Of a stretch of DNA of 64,000 nucleotides, positions 44,445-54,298 are shown piece after piece. Under the pieces are notes generated by a model. It searched no databases, was not told the DNA's origin, and worked only from the letters and a program-made list of their open reading frames with translations. The DNA lies in NCBI RefSeq assembly GCF_013820765.1, contig NZ_JABJVM010000003.1:62001-126000 (forward strand), written 5' to 3'. The position numbers and the translations under genes are program-made. The DNA is from Paenilisteria rustica (GTDB lineage: Bacteria > Bacillota > Bacilli > Lactobacillales > Listeriaceae). Each line of letters opens with the position of its first letter. Position 1 is the stretch's first letter.

Positions 44445-46421
44445 ATGTCAGGATTTTTTCAGAAAAGGACGCTAAAATATCCACTATATGCGCTAATAGC
44501 AGTCGTAATTGTCCTGACAGTTATCACTTTTTACTATAAGTGGTGGTTGGCAGCACTATTATTTATAGCTGTTATATCGCTAGTCATATCATTGTTTATC
44601 ATGGAAAGTCGGTTGAATAAAGAGGTTCAGTTATACATTTCAAACTTGTCGTATCGGATTAAGCGCAGTGAGGGTGAGGCGCTAGTTGAGATGCCGATGG
44701 GGATTTTGCTATATGATGAGAATTATAATGTCGAATGGTTTAATCCGTTTATGGCGAAATATTTTGGTCAGGATGATAACATTCTGGGGTCGTCGCTTGA
44801 GGATGTTGGACCGGAGTTTTTAGCGGTAATTCGCGGGGAAGAGGACCAAGGGATTCAGTCGATTGCGTGGCGGGATCATCGTTTTGATACGATTGTGAAG
44901 CGGAAGGAACGCATTATTTATTTGTATGATCGGACGGAATACTATGATTTGAATGCACGTTACCAGGCGGATAAATCTGTTTTTGCGATTATTTTTCTGG
45001 ATAATTATGATGAGTGGACGCAAGGTATGGATGACCGTAGACGTAGCGCGCTGAACAACTTGGTGACATCGATGCTGACGAACTGGGCGAAGGAACACCG
45101 GATTTATTTGAAACGGATTTCATCGGATCGCTTTATCGCCTTTTTGACGGAGGCGCAGTTGGAGCGGTTAGAAGAGGAGAAATTCCAGATTCTTGACCGG
45201 ATTCGGGAGCGGACGTCGAAGCAGAATATTCCGCTAACGCTCAGTGTTGGGATTGGTTACAAAGAGACTGATTTGATTGATTTGGCGGATCTTGCGCAGT
45301 CGGGGCTTGATTTAGCGCTCGGCCGTGGTGGAGATCAGGTCGTGATTAAGCAACCTGAGGGGCAAGTTCGCTTTTATGGCGGCAAGACGAACCCAATGGA
45401 AAAAAGGACGCGAGTTCGGGCGCGGGTTATCTCGCAAGCGCTGCAAGAAATCATTACGCAGAGCGATCAGGTTTTCGTGATGGGGCATCGGTATCCTGAC
45501 ATGGATGTGATCGGTTCGAGTCTAGGCGTGATGAAGATCGCGGAAATGAACGAACGGCAGGGCTATGTCGTGGTTGAACCGGGAAAAATGAGCCCGGATG
45601 TGCAGCGTTTGATGCGCGAAATCGAGAAGTATCCTGACGTGATTCGCAACATTATCACGCCACAGGCTGCGCTCGATATGATTACGGACAAAAGTTTGCT
45701 AGTCGTTGTCGATACGCACAAGCCATCGATGGTTATCAATCACGAATTGCTGGAAACCGCAGCGCATGTCGTGGTTGTGGATCATCATCGCCGTTCCGAA
45801 GAATTCGTGGAAAACCCTGTGCTCGTCTACATTGAGCCATACGCATCCTCGACGGCAGAACTTGTGACGGAGCTTTTCGAGTATCAACCAGCCACTGAAA
45901 AAGTGGGCAAAATTGAAGCGACGGCGCTCCTTTCGGGGATTGTTGTGGATACGAAAAACTTCACGCTTCGCACGGGTTCCCGTACTTTTGACGCGGCGAG
46001 TTATTTACGCTCACTTGGTGCGGACACGGTTCTTGTGCAGCAATTCTTGAAAGAAGATATTGAGACATTTAGACAGCGGAGTCGTTTGGTCGAGTCACTA
46101 GAAGTGTACCATGACGGAATGGCGATCGCGACGGGGCATGAGGATGAAGAGTTTGGAACGGTCATCGCGGCTCAGGCAGCAGACACGATGCTTTCGATGG
46201 AGAGCGTCCAAGCCTCATTCGTCATCACGCTGCGCCCGGATAAAATGATCGGAATTAGCGCACGCTCACTCGGCGAAATTAATGTCCAAGTTATTATGGA
46301 AAAACTGGGCGGCGGCGGACATTTATCCAATGCGGCTACTCAGATAAAGAATAGTACAATTTTAGAAGCTAAAAAACAACTTTTACAAGCCATCGATGCT
46401 TATTGGAAGGGAGAAAACTAA
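44445..46421 (+). CDS. gdpP: c-di-AMP phosphodiesterase GdpP (PdeA)
   Basis: 658 residues from the ATG at 44445 (MSGFFQKR), 8 nt after AAGGGGGA; the in-frame TTG at 44439 is too close. Two N-terminal membrane helices (about 10-55), a PAS-like domain, a degenerate GGDEF domain and then DHH (VVDHHRR) and DHHA1 (GGGGH) domains, the standard order. It hydrolyses the second messenger c-di-AMP to pApA at the membrane and so affects potassium and osmolyte balance, wall stress and beta-lactam tolerance. The gene is followed after 1 nt by rplI, as in Bacillus and Listeria. Confidence 0.96.
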   Translation: MSGFFQKRTLKYPLYALIAVVIVLTVITFYYKWWLAALLFIAVISLVISLFIMESRLNKEVQLYISNLSYRIKRSEGEALVEMPMGILLYDENYNVEWFNPFMAKYFGQDDNILGSSLEDVGPEFLAVIRGEEDQGIQSIAWRDHRFDTIVKRKERIIYLYDRTEYYDLNARYQADKSVFAIIFLDNYDEWTQGMDDRRRSALNNLVTSMLTNWAKEHRIYLKRISSDRFIAFLTEAQLERLEEEKFQILDRIRERTSKQNIPLTLSVGIGYKETDLIDLADLAQSGLDLALGRGGDQVVIKQPEGQVRFYGGKTNPMEKRTRVRARVISQALQEIITQSDQVFVMGHRYPDMDVIGSSLGVMKIAEMNERQGYVVVEPGKMSPDVQRLMREIEKYPDVIRNIITPQAALDMITDKSLLVVVDTHKPSMVINHELLETAAHVVVVDHHRRSEEFVENPVLVYIEPYASSTAELVTELFEYQPATEKVGKIEATALLSGIVVDTKNFTLRTGSRTFDAASYLRSLGADTVLVQQFLKEDIETFRQRSRLVESLEVYHDGMAIATGHEDEEFGTVIAAQAADTMLSMESVQASFVITLRPDKMIGISARSLGEINVQVIMEKLGGGGHLSNAATQIKNSTILEAKKQLLQAIDAYWKGEN

Positions 46422-46422
46422 G

Positions 46423-46872
46423 ATGAAAGTTATATTTTTAAAAGATGTAAAAGGCACAGCTAAAAAAGGTGAAATCAAAGAGGTCGCAGAGGGCTACGCG
46501 CAAAACTTCCTCATTAAAAAAGGCCTAGCAACAGAAGCGACAAACACGAGCATCAGCGCGCTTGAAGGTCAAAAAAAGAAAACAGAAAAAGAAGCAGCAC
46601 AAGAACTCGCAGACGCGAAAGCTCTGAAAGAAACCGTTGAGAAATTAACAATTGAATTGAAAACAAAATCAGGCGAAGGCGGCCGACTTTTCGGATCAAT
46701 CACATCCAAACAAATCGCCCAAGCCCTTGAAAAAGACCATAAAATCAAAGTCGACAAACGCAAAATCGAGTTACCAGAACCAATTCGCGCATTAGGACAC
46801 ACAAAAGTTCCCGTGAAACTACACCACGAAGTAGTAGCAACACTTGACGTACACGTTTCCGAAGAAAAATAA
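46423..46872 (+). CDS. rplI: 50S ribosomal protein L9
   Basis: 149 residues, starting [21 protein letters not shown] at the ATG 46423, with GGGAG just upstream inside the end of gdpP. It has the usual two globular RNA-binding domains joined by a long helix (about 42-75, [20 protein letters not shown]). Translationally coupled to gdpP. The palindromic element at 46918-47038 separates it from dnaB. Confidence 0.97.
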   Translation: MKVIFLKDVKGTAKKGEIKEVAEGYAQNFLIKKGLATEATNTSISALEGQKKKTEKEAAQELADAKALKETVEKLTIELKTKSGEGGRLFGSITSKQIAQALEKDHKIKVDKRKIELPEPIRALGHTKVPVKLHHEVVATLDVHVSEEK

Positions 46873-46917
46873 AACCATGAACCACTGATACAACCATGAT
46901 TTTCACTGCAAAACTAA

Positions 46918-47038
46918 GCGGGCGCAGGCAAATGCTCAGATTCTAGGCAAAGCCGAGCACCGGAGCGGAGCGTACTGTGGTACGAGAGCACCGGCGCACA
47001 GGCTTTAACGACGAAGATGAGCGTTTGCCTGCGCCCGC
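46918..47038 (+). repeat. Long intergenic hairpin element, copy C
   Basis: An outer stem of 21 pairs joins 46918-46938 and 47018-47038 with a single G-T pair. Inside, AAAGCC pairs with GGCTTT, and the core reads ACCGGAGCGGAGCGTAC, a short loop, GTACGAGAGCACCGG. CTAGGCAAAG and TTTAACGACG frame the core. The same layout with different stem sequences appears, inverted, at 61822-61947. It lies between rplI and dnaB. Confidence 0.85.
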
Positions 47039-47059
47039 GCGACGAGGAGGGGATGGGGA

Positions 47060-48421
47060 GTGGATTTGCAAGATCGCACACCACCTCAAAATATTGAGGC
47101 TGAACAAGCCGTTTTAGGAGCCGTTTTTCTGCAACCAGAAGCGCTGATTACAGCCTCCGAAATATTAATGCCAGATGATTTTTATCGGCAAGCGCATCAA
47201 CTTATTTTTCAGGCAATGCTTGAACTGAGCGACCAAGGAAAAGCAGTCGATGTCGTGACTATTTATGAAGCGCTAGCCTCCACTGGCAAAATTGAAGACG
47301 TCGGTGGCTTGCCGTATTTGACCGAGCTTTCTGGTACGGTTCCGACTGCTGCCAATTTAGAATATTACGCCCATATTGTGGAAGATAAGGCCTTACTCCG
47401 TAGACTGATTCGTACCGCGACACAAATCGCGACGGATAGTTATGCGCGTGAGGATGAAGTCGAAACACTTATGGACGAAGCTGAAAAGAACATTTTAGAA
47501 GTTTCTTCACGTAAAAACGTTGGGGCTTTTAAGAATATTAAAGATGTCCTCGTCAAAACGTATGATGATATCGAAATTCTCCATAATCGAAAAGGTGATA
47601 TTACTGGTATTCCGAGTGGATTTAGCGCGCTTGATCACATGACAGCGGGTTTTCAGCGCAATGATTTGATTATCGTCGCCGCCCGTCCTTCTGTAGGTAA
47701 AACCGCCTTTGCGTTGAATATCGCGCAAAATGTGGCGACTAAAACCGATGAAAATGTCGCGATTTTTAGTCTCGAAATGGGAGCGGAGCAGCTCGTGATG
47801 CGGATGCTCTGCGCAGAGGGAAATATCAACGCTCAGAACTTGCGTACCGGTGCCCTAACCGCGGATGACTGGCAGAAGCTGACTATCGCGATGGGTACGT
47901 TATCCAATTCTGGTATTTATATTGATGATTCACCCGGCGTGCGCGTGAACGAAATTCGTTCTAAATGTCGTCGTTTGCAACAAGAAGCTGGACTTGGCAT
48001 GATTGTGATTGACTACTTGCAGCTTATTTCAGGAAGTGGCCGTAATGGCGGTGAAAATAGGCAACAAGAAGTTTCCGAAATTTCGCGTTCCCTTAAGGCG
48101 CTAGCTAGGGAATTGAAAATCCCAGTTATCGCACTATCCCAGTTATCGCGTAGCGTGGAATCACGACAAGATAAGCGCCCGATGATGTCGGATATTCGGG
48201 AGTCGGGTTCGATTGAGCAAGATGCGGATATCGTGGCTTTCTTGTATCGTGATGATTACTATGATCATGAAAGCGAGAATGATGGTACAATCGAAATCAT
48301 TATTGCTAAACAGCGTAACGGGCCAGTTGGAACGGTGCAGTTGGCATTTGTAAAAGAATATAATAAGTTCGTAAATCTTGAAGTGAGATTTGATGATTCT
48401 CAAGTTCCGCATGGAGCCTAG
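47060..48421 (+). CDS. dnaB: Replicative DNA helicase
   Basis: 453 residues from a GTG start after GAGGAGGGG; the ATG at 47053 is out of frame. The N-terminal helical domain (about 1-105) begins RTPPQNIEAEQAVLGAVF. The RecA-like ATPase has ARPSVGKTAFALN (Walker A), DYLQL (Walker B) and SDIRESGSIEQDAD. It is the hexameric helicase that unwinds the chromosome at the fork (called dnaC in B. subtilis). In L. monocytogenes purA follows; here a Crp/Fnr gene follows instead. Confidence 0.96.
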   Translation: MDLQDRTPPQNIEAEQAVLGAVFLQPEALITASEILMPDDFYRQAHQLIFQAMLELSDQGKAVDVVTIYEALASTGKIEDVGGLPYLTELSGTVPTAANLEYYAHIVEDKALLRRLIRTATQIATDSYAREDEVETLMDEAEKNILEVSSRKNVGAFKNIKDVLVKTYDDIEILHNRKGDITGIPSGFSALDHMTAGFQRNDLIIVAARPSVGKTAFALNIAQNVATKTDENVAIFSLEMGAEQLVMRMLCAEGNINAQNLRTGALTADDWQKLTIAMGTLSNSGIYIDDSPGVRVNEIRSKCRRLQQEAGLGMIVIDYLQLISGSGRNGGENRQQEVSEISRSLKALARELKIPVIALSQLSRSVESRQDKRPMMSDIRESGSIEQDADIVAFLYRDDYYDHESENDGTIEIIIAKQRNGPVGTVQLAFVKEYNKFVNLEVRFDDSQVPHGA

Positions 48422-48426
48422 GACAC

Positions 48427-48473
48427 AAAAAGTAGTTGCATGGACCAATTTTGGTTTTGCAACTGCTTTTTTT
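48427..48473 (+). terminator. Terminator of dnaB
   Basis: AAAAAGTAGTTGCA and TGCAACTGCTTTTTTT pair around an ACCAATTTTGGT inner hairpin. Confidence 0.85.
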
Positions 48474-48598
48474 ATGAAAACTGTAACAAAATCTATGCAT
48501 TTTACTCTTGTTTAGGGGAAATATGTTATTTTTTATAGGAGAAATAATGGTATCGTTAGAGTACGATAGAAATGATAAAAGAGAGGAGGACGGATAGC

Positions 48599-49270
48599 AT
48601 GCAAGAAATGCTAGTGGAATTGTACAGCCATCGTGTTATACGTCAGCGGTTTAACTACGATAATTTTTTAGATACGTTGTTAGAAAATCGAGTACCATAT
48701 ACTAAAAAAATGATACCAAAACAAACAATTTTAATAAAAGAACGGGAAGCAGACTCACTCGTATACTTCATTGAGAGTGGGATTGTATCGTTGGAACGAG
48801 ACGAGCAAGTTATCTCTTTTTTAGGCGATAAGCAAATTGCAGGTTTGAGCAATACCTTCATTATTGAGGAGAGTTTATACACGTTTAGGGCACTAGAAAG
48901 ATGCAGTGTTTATGCATTTGCGCGTGATGCGGTCGTGGAGCTGTTGCTTAGTATGCAAGAAGGCTGGATTTATTTATATATGAACCACATGAACCATGAT
49001 GGCTTTTTAATCGAGCAATGTTTGATGATGCGCGAACCAAGTGAAATCAGATTAAAAGGTTGTCTGACGGAGCTATTGGGGAGATATGCGGTTTCGGATG
49101 GTAAAAATCAGATGCTAGCAAAATGCTTCACAAAAAAAGTGATTTCAAATTATGCGAATGTTAGCACAAAAACAATGACACAAATATGGAAAAGCTGGAG
49201 TGATCAAGGATACATTGATGGCGCTGCAAACCAGTTTATATTTTATTCTTTGGATTTTTTAAAGGAGTAA
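48599..49270 (+). CDS. Crp/Fnr-family transcriptional regulator (Listeria type)
   Basis: 223 residues from the ATG at 48599, after AGAGGAGGA; the upstream ATG at 48572 lacks a ribosome binding site. The N-terminal cyclic-nucleotide-binding-like beta roll (about 25-120) is followed by a long dimer helix and a winged-helix domain in which the recognition helix is NVSTKTMTQIWKSW. The residues that bind cAMP in Crp are not conserved, as in PrfA and other Listeria members of this family. The ligand and targets are unknown. It stands alone ahead of palindromic element B. Confidence 0.8.
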   Translation: MQEMLVELYSHRVIRQRFNYDNFLDTLLENRVPYTKKMIPKQTILIKEREADSLVYFIESGIVSLERDEQVISFLGDKQIAGLSNTFIIEESLYTFRALERCSVYAFARDAVVELLLSMQEGWIYLYMNHMNHDGFLIEQCLMMREPSEIRLKGCLTELLGRYAVSDGKNQMLAKCFTKKVISNYANVSTKTMTQIWKSWSDQGYIDGAANQFIFYSLDFLKE

Positions 49271-49283
49271 GATAAGAGGATGA

Positions 49284-49500
49284 GTCTGAGACAAAACTCA
49301 AGATAAAGCAAAAGCGCCCTCCCGTTTCTTCGGGTAGGACGAAAAATTCTGCTTTATACAAATCGAGCGAAAGCGTTTGTATTCAGGGGACTTGGCGGAA
49401 GCCGGAAGCGGAGCATACTCGTGTATGTGAGAACCGGAAGTCCGCCAAGTCCCCTGAATGCGAGTGCTTCTCGCCGATTTATCTGGGTTATGTCCCAGAC
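49284..49500 (+). repeat. Long intergenic hairpin element, copy B
   Basis: Same family as copy A. The outer ends GTCTGAGACA (49284-49293) and TGTCCCAGAC (49491-49500) form an extra inverted repeat. The main stem is about 30 pairs and contains the arms AGGGGACTTGG (49385-49395) and CCAAGTCCCCT (49445-49455), perfectly complementary but unrelated to the arms in copy A. The inner sequence GCCGGAAGCGGAGCATAC, loop, GTATGTGAGAACCGGAAG is nearly identical to copy A. It lies between convergent genes. Confidence 0.85.
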
Positions 49501-49517
49501 CTATCCTCTTTTTGTGT

Positions 49518-50006
49518 TTAAAGTTTGTGTGTCATGGTGTAATCGTCCATGATGTAACCGCCGCCGACATCGGTGACAATGGCTTTTTCGACGATGAATC
49601 CCATTCTTTTATAAGCTTCGATGGAATTTGTGTTGTATTTGTTAACGTAAAGTCGGATAGTTGGCATGTTGTTTTTTTGTGCGAATTGTAGAATCTCAGA
49701 GAAAAGTTGCTTGCCGATACCTTGGTTATGATAGGCTGGATCGATATATAGTTTGCTTAGGAATAGTTCGTCGTCTTTTTGATAGAATGCACTGTAACCA
49801 ACGAATGTGGAGGCTTTGTAGGCCATGAGGTAAGTTGTGCCGTTCGTTAGTTCGCTATATATGGTGTCGGCGGATTGGAATTTTTTCAACATGTAGTCGA
49901 TTTGTTCTTCGGTGATGATGGAAGGATAGTGCTCGTGCCAGATATGATGTGCGAGTTCGGAAATATGTTGGCTGTCTTCTTTAGATTTAGCGATTTTGAT
50001 ATGCAT
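49518..50006 (-). CDS. GNAT-family N-acetyltransferase
   Basis: 162 residues with the GNAT fold. Motif A is SKLYIDPAYHNQGIGKQLF, where NQGIGK binds the acetyl-CoA pyrophosphate; IRLYVNKYNTNSIEAYKRMGF is motif B. The substrate may be an amine, a peptide N-terminus or a metabolite; it cannot be read from the sequence. An AAGGAG site precedes the ATG. Convergent with the Crp/Fnr gene and separated from it by element B. Confidence 0.85.
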   Translation of the reverse strand: MHIKIAKSKEDSQHISELAHHIWHEHYPSIITEEQIDYMLKKFQSADTIYSELTNGTTYLMAYKASTFVGYSAFYQKDDELFLSKLYIDPAYHNQGIGKQLFSEILQFAQKNNMPTIRLYVNKYNTNSIEAYKRMGFIVEKAIVTDVGGGYIMDDYTMTHKL

Positions 50007-50135
50007 GGGAAAACTCCTTTGTTTTTATTATTTGATAATCGTAGCATATTGGGGATTTAATGGGAAGTGGGGCGGGTTGGAAAGGTAGACAAAACACATA
50101 AAAATAGACTTATCATAGGAGTTGCGCGAGGGTCA

Positions 50136-50183
50136 TTGATTTTCGAAATAGAGGCCGATATACTGAAAATGAAAACGAATACA
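50136..50183 (+). promoter_or_regulatory. Promoter with cre site for the mannosidase operon
   Basis: TTGATT (50136-50141), 17-bp spacer, TATACT (50159-50164) is a good sigma-A promoter. ATGAAAACGAATACA (50169-50183) fits the cre consensus WTGNAANCGNWNNCW at every position and covers the expected start point near 50171. CcpA bound here would block transcription when glucose is plentiful. Confidence 0.7.
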
Positions 50184-50231
50184 AAAATGGCTGAAAAACT
50201 GTTTTGGGATAGGTGAGAGGGGCGGAATTTT

Positions 50232-52934
50232 ATGAAAAAGACGGCGTACATAATTTCACATTCGCATTGGGATCGGGAGTGGTTTTTACCGCTGGAGACG
50301 TTGCGTTATAAGTTGGTGATGTTGCTTGATGAGACGGCGGATTTGTTGGAGAATAAGGATGGATTTGACTATTTTCATTTGGATGGGCAGACGATTATGT
50401 TGGAGGATTATTTGGCGGTGAAGCCTGGTGAGCGGGCGCGGATGGAGCGTTTGGTTCGGGACGGGAAATTGCGGATTGGTCCTTGGTATATGTTGCAGGA
50501 TGCGTTTTTGACGAGTAGTGAGGCGAATGTGCGGAATCTGCTTTATGGGATGCAGGATGCGCGGGAGTTTGGTGCGGTGGAGCGGATTGGCTATTTTCCG
50601 GATACGTTTGGGATTTATGGTCAGGCGCCGCAACTTGTGAAGCAGGCTGGGATTGATTCGGTGATTTTTGGACGGGGTGTGAAACCGACTGGATTTAATA
50701 ATCAGGTTTATGAGGGCGGTTACACGTCGCCGTTTTCGGAAATGTTTTGGCAGGCGCCGGACGGGACACGGGTTTTGGGAGTGCTTTTGGCGAATTGGTA
50801 TTCAAATGGGAATGAGATTCCGGTGGGGCGCGAGGATGCGATGGCTTTTTGGGATAAAAAATTTGCAGATGTGGAGAGTTATGCGTCGACGGGGGCGTTG
50901 CTGTTTTTGAATGGGTGTGATCATCAGCCGGTGCAAGTGGATTTACCGGAGGCGTTGGATGTGGCACGGGAGTTGTATCCGGATGTGGATTTCAAGCATA
51001 GTCATTTTACGGAGTATGTGGCGGAGTTGCGGAAGTTATTGCCGGTCGATGATTTGCAGGTGATTGAGGGCGAGCTTACGAATCAGCGGACGGATGGCTG
51101 GTCGACATTGGTGAATACGGCCTCGTCGCGGATGTATTTGAAGCAGGCGAATCAGCGGGTGCAGCAGTTATTGGAGAAGCAGGTCGAGCCGATTGCGGTG
51201 ATGGCGACGCGGACTGGGACGGCGGTGTACCCGGAGGAGTATTTGAAATTTACGTGGAAGTTGCTGATGGAGAATCAGATTCATGATAGTATAACGGGCT
51301 GTAGCGTTGACGCGGTGCATCGGGAGATGGAGACGCGGTTCATGAAGGCGGAGCAGGCGGCGCGCGCGATGCTGGATGATAAGGTGGCGCGGATTGTGCG
51401 GCGGGTGGATACGAGAGCGGCGGCGATGACGGCAAAATTGGATGGGGATGCTGTGCCGGTTGTGGTGTTTCATACGTCGGGTTATGCGGCGACGCGGGTC
51501 GTGACGGTGGATGTGGAGCTTGCGCGGACGTATTTTGCGGAGATGCCGTTTGAGGAGATTCCGGCATATTTGGATTCGTTGCCGAGTGTGCGATTGGAGA
51601 TTCGGGATCGGGACGGGAAATTGGTGGAGGCGGACGTGACGGAGTTGGGGATGCAGTTCGATTATGAGTTGCCGGATCGGGCGTTTCGGAAGCCTTATTT
51701 TGCGAGGCGCTATCAGGTGAGTTTTGTTGCGGAGGATTTGCCGCGGATGGGTTTTGTGACGTATTTTGCGGTTCCTGTGCGGGTTGAAAAGGAGACTGTA
51801 AGGGTTGAAAATGACGCGAAACGGTTGGAGAATCAATTTTTGCAAGTGGATATTGCGGAAAATGGTTCGTATACGCTGCATTGTAAGGAGTCGGGGCAAA
51901 CGTTTGCGGGGCTCGGGGTGTATGTGGATCAGGGTGATATTGGGAATGAGTATATGTTTAAGGAGACTGGTGACGGGCTACGGGTTTCGACGGAGGGTTT
52001 GGACGCGGAGTTTGCGGTTTTGGAGAGTTCGAAGGTTCGTAAAACGGTGGAGATTACGCATCGGATGATGTTGCCGGAGAGCGCGGATGCGGAGGCTTTT
52101 GCGGATGAGAAGGCGCGTGTGGTTTGGCATCCTGGCAGGGTGTCGCCGAGATCGGATCGGTTGCGGGAATTTGTTGTAAGGACGCGATTGACGCTGGATT
52201 CGGGTGCTAGGGCGTTGAAGGTGGATGTGCGGATGGAGAATGAGGTGGCGGATCATCGTTTGCGAGCGATTTTCCCGACTGGAACGACGCGCGCGACGCA
52301 TTTTGCGGATAGTGTTTTTGAGATTGTGGAACGGCCGAATCAGGTGAGCGAGGAGTGGCAAAACCCGAGCAATGATCAGCGGCAGCAGGCTTTTGTGGCG
52401 CTCGGTGGCTTGATGGTTGTGAATCGTGGCTTGCCGGAGTATGAGGTGAGTGCGGATGGTTCGGAGATTCGTTTGACGCTGCTTCGGGCGAATTCGGAGC
52501 TTGGTGATTGGGGCAACTTCCCAGCTCCTGAGGCGCAGTCGTTTGGCGAGCAGACCGCGGAATTTTACGTGATGCCGTATGTGGAGGAGGCGCTTCGGAC
52601 GGAGGCGGCGAAATGGGCGTATGAGTATCAGATGGAACCGCTGGCTGTGCAGGCAGATGGGCAACATGATGGGGAACTTTCAAGTCGGATGGAATTTGCG
52701 ATGTGGAAAGATGCGCCGGGACTTATTTTTTCTAGCTGGAAACGGGCGGCGAGTCAGGATGCGGAAATTTTGCGGTTCTATAGTGTGCGGGAAACGGTGC
52801 AGGAAATCGAGTTGCTGGACGAAATGCGTAAGACGACGATTTTGGAGGAAGCTAGTCCGGGTGTCGAGTTAGCGACGAATTGGGAAGTCGCACCGAGTGA
52901 GATTATAACGTGGAGAAAAGAGGATGGGAAATGA
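50232..52934 (+). CDS. Alpha-mannosidase, GH38
   Basis: 900 residues; GAGAGGGGCGG precedes the ATG. No signal peptide, so cytoplasmic. HSHWDREW at residues 10-17 carries the first zinc ligands (His12, Asp14). GYFPDTFG places the nucleophile at Asp124, and QIHDSITGCSVD supplies a further conserved zinc-site His. The C-terminal half is the beta-sandwich of GH38. Bacterial relatives hydrolyse alpha-1,2/1,3-mannosidic linkages of N-glycan fragments. It overlaps the GH125 gene by 4 bp (ATGA). The coding strand is strikingly G-rich and uses GCG, GGA and TTG codons heavily, unlike the lyase genes. Confidence 0.92.
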   Translation: MKKTAYIISHSHWDREWFLPLETLRYKLVMLLDETADLLENKDGFDYFHLDGQTIMLEDYLAVKPGERARMERLVRDGKLRIGPWYMLQDAFLTSSEANVRNLLYGMQDAREFGAVERIGYFPDTFGIYGQAPQLVKQAGIDSVIFGRGVKPTGFNNQVYEGGYTSPFSEMFWQAPDGTRVLGVLLANWYSNGNEIPVGREDAMAFWDKKFADVESYASTGALLFLNGCDHQPVQVDLPEALDVARELYPDVDFKHSHFTEYVAELRKLLPVDDLQVIEGELTNQRTDGWSTLVNTASSRMYLKQANQRVQQLLEKQVEPIAVMATRTGTAVYPEEYLKFTWKLLMENQIHDSITGCSVDAVHREMETRFMKAEQAARAMLDDKVARIVRRVDTRAAAMTAKLDGDAVPVVVFHTSGYAATRVVTVDVELARTYFAEMPFEEIPAYLDSLPSVRLEIRDRDGKLVEADVTELGMQFDYELPDRAFRKPYFARRYQVSFVAEDLPRMGFVTYFAVPVRVEKETVRVENDAKRLENQFLQVDIAENGSYTLHCKESGQTFAGLGVYVDQGDIGNEYMFKETGDGLRVSTEGLDAEFAVLESSKVRKTVEITHRMMLPESADAEAFADEKARVVWHPGRVSPRSDRLREFVVRTRLTLDSGARALKVDVRMENEVADHRLRAIFPTGTTRATHFADSVFEIVERPNQVSEEWQNPSNDQRQQAFVALGGLMVVNRGLPEYEVSADGSEIRLTLLRANSELGDWGNFPAPEAQSFGEQTAEFYVMPYVEEALRTEAAKWAYEYQMEPLAVQADGQHDGELSSRMEFAMWKDAPGLIFSSWKRAASQDAEILRFYSVRETVQEIELLDEMRKTTILEEASPGVELATNWEVAPSEIITWRKEDGK

Positions 52935-54244
52935 CGACTAAAAATGTGCCGAAAAGTTTTCAGAAAATGATTGATCGGGTTGCGGAAGTTTTTCCAGAGC
53001 ATGAAAAATTACAGGAAATGTTTCAGCAATGCTTTTTAAATACGTATGCGACGACGCTCACGGAGACGAAGGAAGGGTTGCCGTTTGTGATTACGGGGGA
53101 CATTCCGGCGATGTGGTTGCGTGATTCGACGAGCCAAATTCGGCCGTATTTGATGGTCGCGGAAGATGATCCGGAGATGGCGGCGGTGATTGCGGGGCTT
53201 GTGAAGCAGCAGATGCGTTTTGTGCAACTGGACCCGTATGCGAACGCGTTTAATCAGGAGGCGAATGGCAAGGGTTTTCAGGCGGATAAAACGGAGATGT
53301 CGCCGCACGTTTGGGAGCGCAAATACGAGATCGATTCGCTTTGTTATCCGATTCAGCTGGGTTATTTGTTGTGGCAGAGTACGGGAAGTCTCGCGCATTT
53401 CGACGCGGATTTTCGTCAAGGCGTGGCGGCGATTCTGGATGTTTGGAAAACGGAGCAGCGTCATGAAACGGAGTCGCCGTATTCGTTTGAACGCGCGGAT
53501 GTGCGCCAGTCGGATACGCTAAATCGCGACGGGAAAGGTAGCGAGGTTGCATACACCGGCATGACGTGGAGTGGCTTCCGGCCTAGTGATGACGCGTGTC
53601 TTTATGGTTATCTTGTGCCGAGCAATATGTTCGCGGTTGTCGCGCTTGGGTACCTCGAAGAAATCAACGCGGTGTGCTGGAATGACGCGAATTTAGCAGC
53701 CCAGATCGCGACGCTAAAAAAGGAAATAGAGCAAGGGATTCAAAATTTTGCGGTGCAGGAGCATCCTTATTATGGTGAAATGTACGCCTATGAAGTCGAT
53801 GGAACCGGACGCAAAAATTTCATGGATGACGCGAACGTTCCGAGCCTCCTAGCTGCGCCATACTTAGGTTTTGGCGATTTCGCCGATCCGAAATACCTCG
53901 CAACACGGAATTTCATTTTGAGTCGCGAAAATCCTTTTTATGTAGAGGGAAGTCAGTTGACCGGGATTGGAAGTCCACATACGCCAGATCATTACGTGTG
54001 GCCAATCGCGCTTAGTGTGCAAGGTATGACAGCAACGAATTTGTCGGAAAAACTCGCGATTCTTGAAATGCTCACAACGACAGATGGTGGGACAGGATTC
54101 ATGCACGAAGGCGTTAACGCGAGCAATCATAACGAGTACACCCGCGAATGGTTTGCGTGGTCGAATGCGATGTTCAGCGAGTTCGTTCTGAGCCTGTGCG
54201 GTATCTGTGTGAAAGGTTCCCCACTGGCAAAAATTATAAAATAA
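52931..54244 (+). CDS. Exo-alpha-1,6-mannosidase, GH125
   Basis: 437 residues from the ATG at 52931, which overlaps the GH38 stop; AGAGGA lies just upstream. DIPAMWLRDSTSQIRPYL, QLDPYANAFNQE and WSGFRPSDDAC are hallmark segments of the (alpha/alpha)6-barrel GH125 family, whose streptococcal and clostridial members release terminal alpha-1,6-mannose with inversion. No signal peptide. With GH38 it should reduce imported mannose-rich oligosaccharides, such as trimmed N-glycans or yeast mannan fragments, to mannose. Confidence 0.92.
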   Translation: MTTKNVPKSFQKMIDRVAEVFPEHEKLQEMFQQCFLNTYATTLTETKEGLPFVITGDIPAMWLRDSTSQIRPYLMVAEDDPEMAAVIAGLVKQQMRFVQLDPYANAFNQEANGKGFQADKTEMSPHVWERKYEIDSLCYPIQLGYLLWQSTGSLAHFDADFRQGVAAILDVWKTEQRHETESPYSFERADVRQSDTLNRDGKGSEVAYTGMTWSGFRPSDDACLYGYLVPSNMFAVVALGYLEEINAVCWNDANLAAQIATLKKEIEQGIQNFAVQEHPYYGEMYAYEVDGTGRKNFMDDANVPSLLAAPYLGFGDFADPKYLATRNFILSRENPFYVEGSQLTGIGSPHTPDHYVWPIALSVQGMTATNLSEKLAILEMLTTTDGGTGFMHEGVNASNHNEYTREWFAWSNAMFSEFVLSLCGICVKGSPLAKIIK

Positions 54245-54251
54245 ATCGCGA

Positions 54252-54284
54252 AAAGAGTGCGCCTAATTTGGCTCGCTCTTTCGT
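54252..54284 (+). terminator. Imperfect hairpin between GH125 and YesL genes
   Basis: AAAGAGTGCGCC and GGCTCGCTCTTT pair with two mismatches and run into TCGTCG. It may act as a weak attenuator or mRNA-processing site inside the operon. Confidence 0.4.
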
Positions 54285-54298
54285 CGTAGGAGATGATC

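Noticed and set aside
47053..47060. ATG at 47053 as the dnaB start
   Set aside because: It is out of frame with the conserved protein; the GTG at 47060 gives the correct N-terminus.
51168..51899. Long open frames opposite the GH38 and GH125 genes
   Set aside because: They follow from the G-rich codon bias of the sense genes, have arginine/histidine-rich composition, no ribosome binding sites and no recognisable domain.
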